Shown in pieces: positions 5,265-6,183 of a stretch of DNA of 6,183 bases. The notes under the pieces are model-generated. The model worked only from the letters and a program-made list of their open reading frames with translations. It did no database searches and was not told the origin of the DNA. A program made the translations under genes and the position numbers. Every line of letters starts with the position of its first letter. The stretch's first letter is position 1. Source of the DNA: Nitriliruptoraceae bacterium (lineage in GTDB: Bacteria; Actinomycetota; Nitriliruptoria; Nitriliruptorales; Nitriliruptoraceae); contig SKLC01000363.1 in NCBI GenBank assembly GCA_007123425.1, forward strand, positions 1 to 6,183. Reading direction: 5' to 3'.

Positions 5265-6179
5265 ATGACCACACCGCCGGTGGATGCGTCGACCGGGGCC
5301 GCCGCGCTGCCCGAGGGGGTCCGGCCCGGTGGCCGCTACGCCACGTGGCGTCCCGGCCCGGTGGCCTACGTGGTCTGCGACGTCGACGGGACCCTCGTGG
5401 GGCCGTCGGCCAGCGCCAGCGCCGAGGTGGTGGCGGCGGTCGCCCACGCCCAGCAGGCGGGCCTGCGCGTGGGCTTCGCGACGGGCCGCATGCGGGGGGC
5501 GGTCGAGTCGCTGCACACGCAGCTGGGTGCCCGCGGGCCGCACGTGCTGCACAACGGCGCCGAGATCCGGGCCGATGGCGCCACGGTCGCGCGCTGGACC
5601 TTGACCGAGCAGCAGGTCGACCTGCTGCTCGCGCTGGCGCACGACCGCGAGGACGCCTACGTCGAGGTCTACACCGAGACGGCCTACCACGCCTCCGACC
5701 GCGACGAGCGGGCCGCGCCCCACTGGGAGCTCCTCGGCGCGCCACCGGCGACGGTGCTGCGCTCCGCGGCGGACCTCGGCGGCGAGCCCGTGCTCAAGGC
5801 CACCTTCGCCATCTTCGAGCCCAGCGGGGTCGACCCGGTGGTGGCGGCGGTCCACGGGCTCGGGCTGGCGGCCGGTCCCGCGGGGTCGCCACGCACGCCG
5901 GGCATCATCTACTGCAACGCCACCCATCCGCAAGCCGACAAGGGCCGGGCCCTGCTCGCTGCCTGTCGGCACCTGGGCATCGCGCCCGAGGCCTGCGCCG
6001 CCATCGGCGACGCCGACAACGACCGCCCCATGCTCGAGGTCGCCGGCACCGCGATCGCGATGGGCCAGGCCGACGCCGGGGTGCGGGAGCTCGCGCACCT
6101 CGTGGTGCCCGACGTCGACGCGCACGGCGTCGCCGTGGCGCTCGAGCTCGCCGTCGCGCAGGCGGCTCGGCTGCGCTGA
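5265..6179 (+). CDS. HAD superfamily phosphatase, Cof type (IIB)
   Basis: The 304-residue protein carries all four haloacid dehalogenase motifs. Motif I is DVDGTLV (39–45), with nucleophile D39 and acid/base D41. Motif II is FATGR (71–75) with T73, motif III is K226 in DKG, and motif IV is GDADND (248–253). About 150 residues between motifs II and III form the C2B cap of Cof-type enzymes, Mg-dependent cytoplasmic phosphatases often active on sugar phosphates, phosphorylated cofactors or flavin nucleotides. The substrate cannot be read from sequence. About 33 low-complexity residues precede the first strand, more than the usual few. A GTG at 5361 would remove them but lacks a good RBS, whereas the ATG at 5265 has GAAGG seven bases upstream. 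The gene probably shares an operon with the DUF3467 gene. The stop lies four bases before the window end. Confidence 0.92.
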   Translation: MTTPPVDASTGAAALPEGVRPGGRYATWRPGPVAYVVCDVDGTLVGPSASASAEVVAAVAHAQQAGLRVGFATGRMRGAVESLHTQLGARGPHVLHNGAEIRADGATVARWTLTEQQVDLLLALAHDREDAYVEVYTETAYHASDRDERAAPHWELLGAPPATVLRSAADLGGEPVLKATFAIFEPSGVDPVVAAVHGLGLAAGPAGSPRTPGIIYCNATHPQADKGRALLAACRHLGIAPEACAAIGDADNDRPMLEVAGTAIAMGQADAGVRELAHLVVPDVDAHGVAVALELAVAQAARLR

Positions 6180-6183
6180 CCCC

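Noticed and set aside
4805..5272. N-terminal extension of pgi giving a 678-residue protein
   Set aside because: The extra part is the reverse complement of the DUF3467 gene and the divergent promoter region, and it does not resemble Pgi or transaldolase.
5214..6125. A 303-codon minus-strand open frame
   Set aside because: It is antisense to the HAD gene, which has all four catalytic motifs. The minus-strand product is low-complexity.

Overview
The window is very GC-rich and coding-dense. Nearly every codon ends in G or C, five of the six complete genes appear to start with GTG, and gaps between genes are short. This composition, the Nif3–zinc-ribbon gene pair (neighbours also in mycobacteria, Rv2230c–Rv2229c) and a Pgi of the type found fused in Tal-Pgi proteins suggest a high-GC Actinomycetota chromosome. 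I cannot name the genus. I see no insertion sequence, phage gene, CRISPR array, toxin–antitoxin pair or recognised defence system, so this looks like ordinary core chromosome.

Left part (1–1133). A possible tail of an upstream gene, or a non-coding stretch with a strong hairpin, leads into a plus-strand membrane protein with a C-terminal GGDEF-like domain. The key positions of that domain have diverged. The gene ends at a GC-rich hairpin that it shares with a minus-strand gene arriving from the right.

Middle-left (1122–3070, minus strand). A two-gene unit encodes a long-form Nif3-family dinuclear-metal protein, followed at once by a coiled-coil protein with a C4 zinc ribbon. The stop of the first gene and the candidate starts of the second overlap or lie 2 bases apart, so the two are probably translationally coupled. 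A tRNA-Val(UAC) gene lies just upstream, on the plus strand.

Middle-right (3236–4804, minus strand). A free-standing phosphoglucose isomerase of the Tal-Pgi type runs convergently towards the tRNA. The open frame continues almost 470 bases beyond the likely start, but that extension is only the shadow of the divergent gene.

Right part (4922–6179, plus strand). A small DUF3467-type protein is followed after 34 bases by a Cof-type HAD phosphatase, probably as one transcript. The pair diverges from pgi across a 117-base promoter region. Pgi interconverts glucose-6-P and fructose-6-P, and Cof-type HADs commonly dephosphorylate sugar phosphates, so a metabolic link is possible but unproven.

The most useful follow-ups are the eroded GGDEF site, the RBS embedded in a 12-base palindrome before the HAD gene, the hairpin that contains the stop codon of the zinc-ribbon gene, and the choice of pgi start. 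I found no convincing undescribed system.
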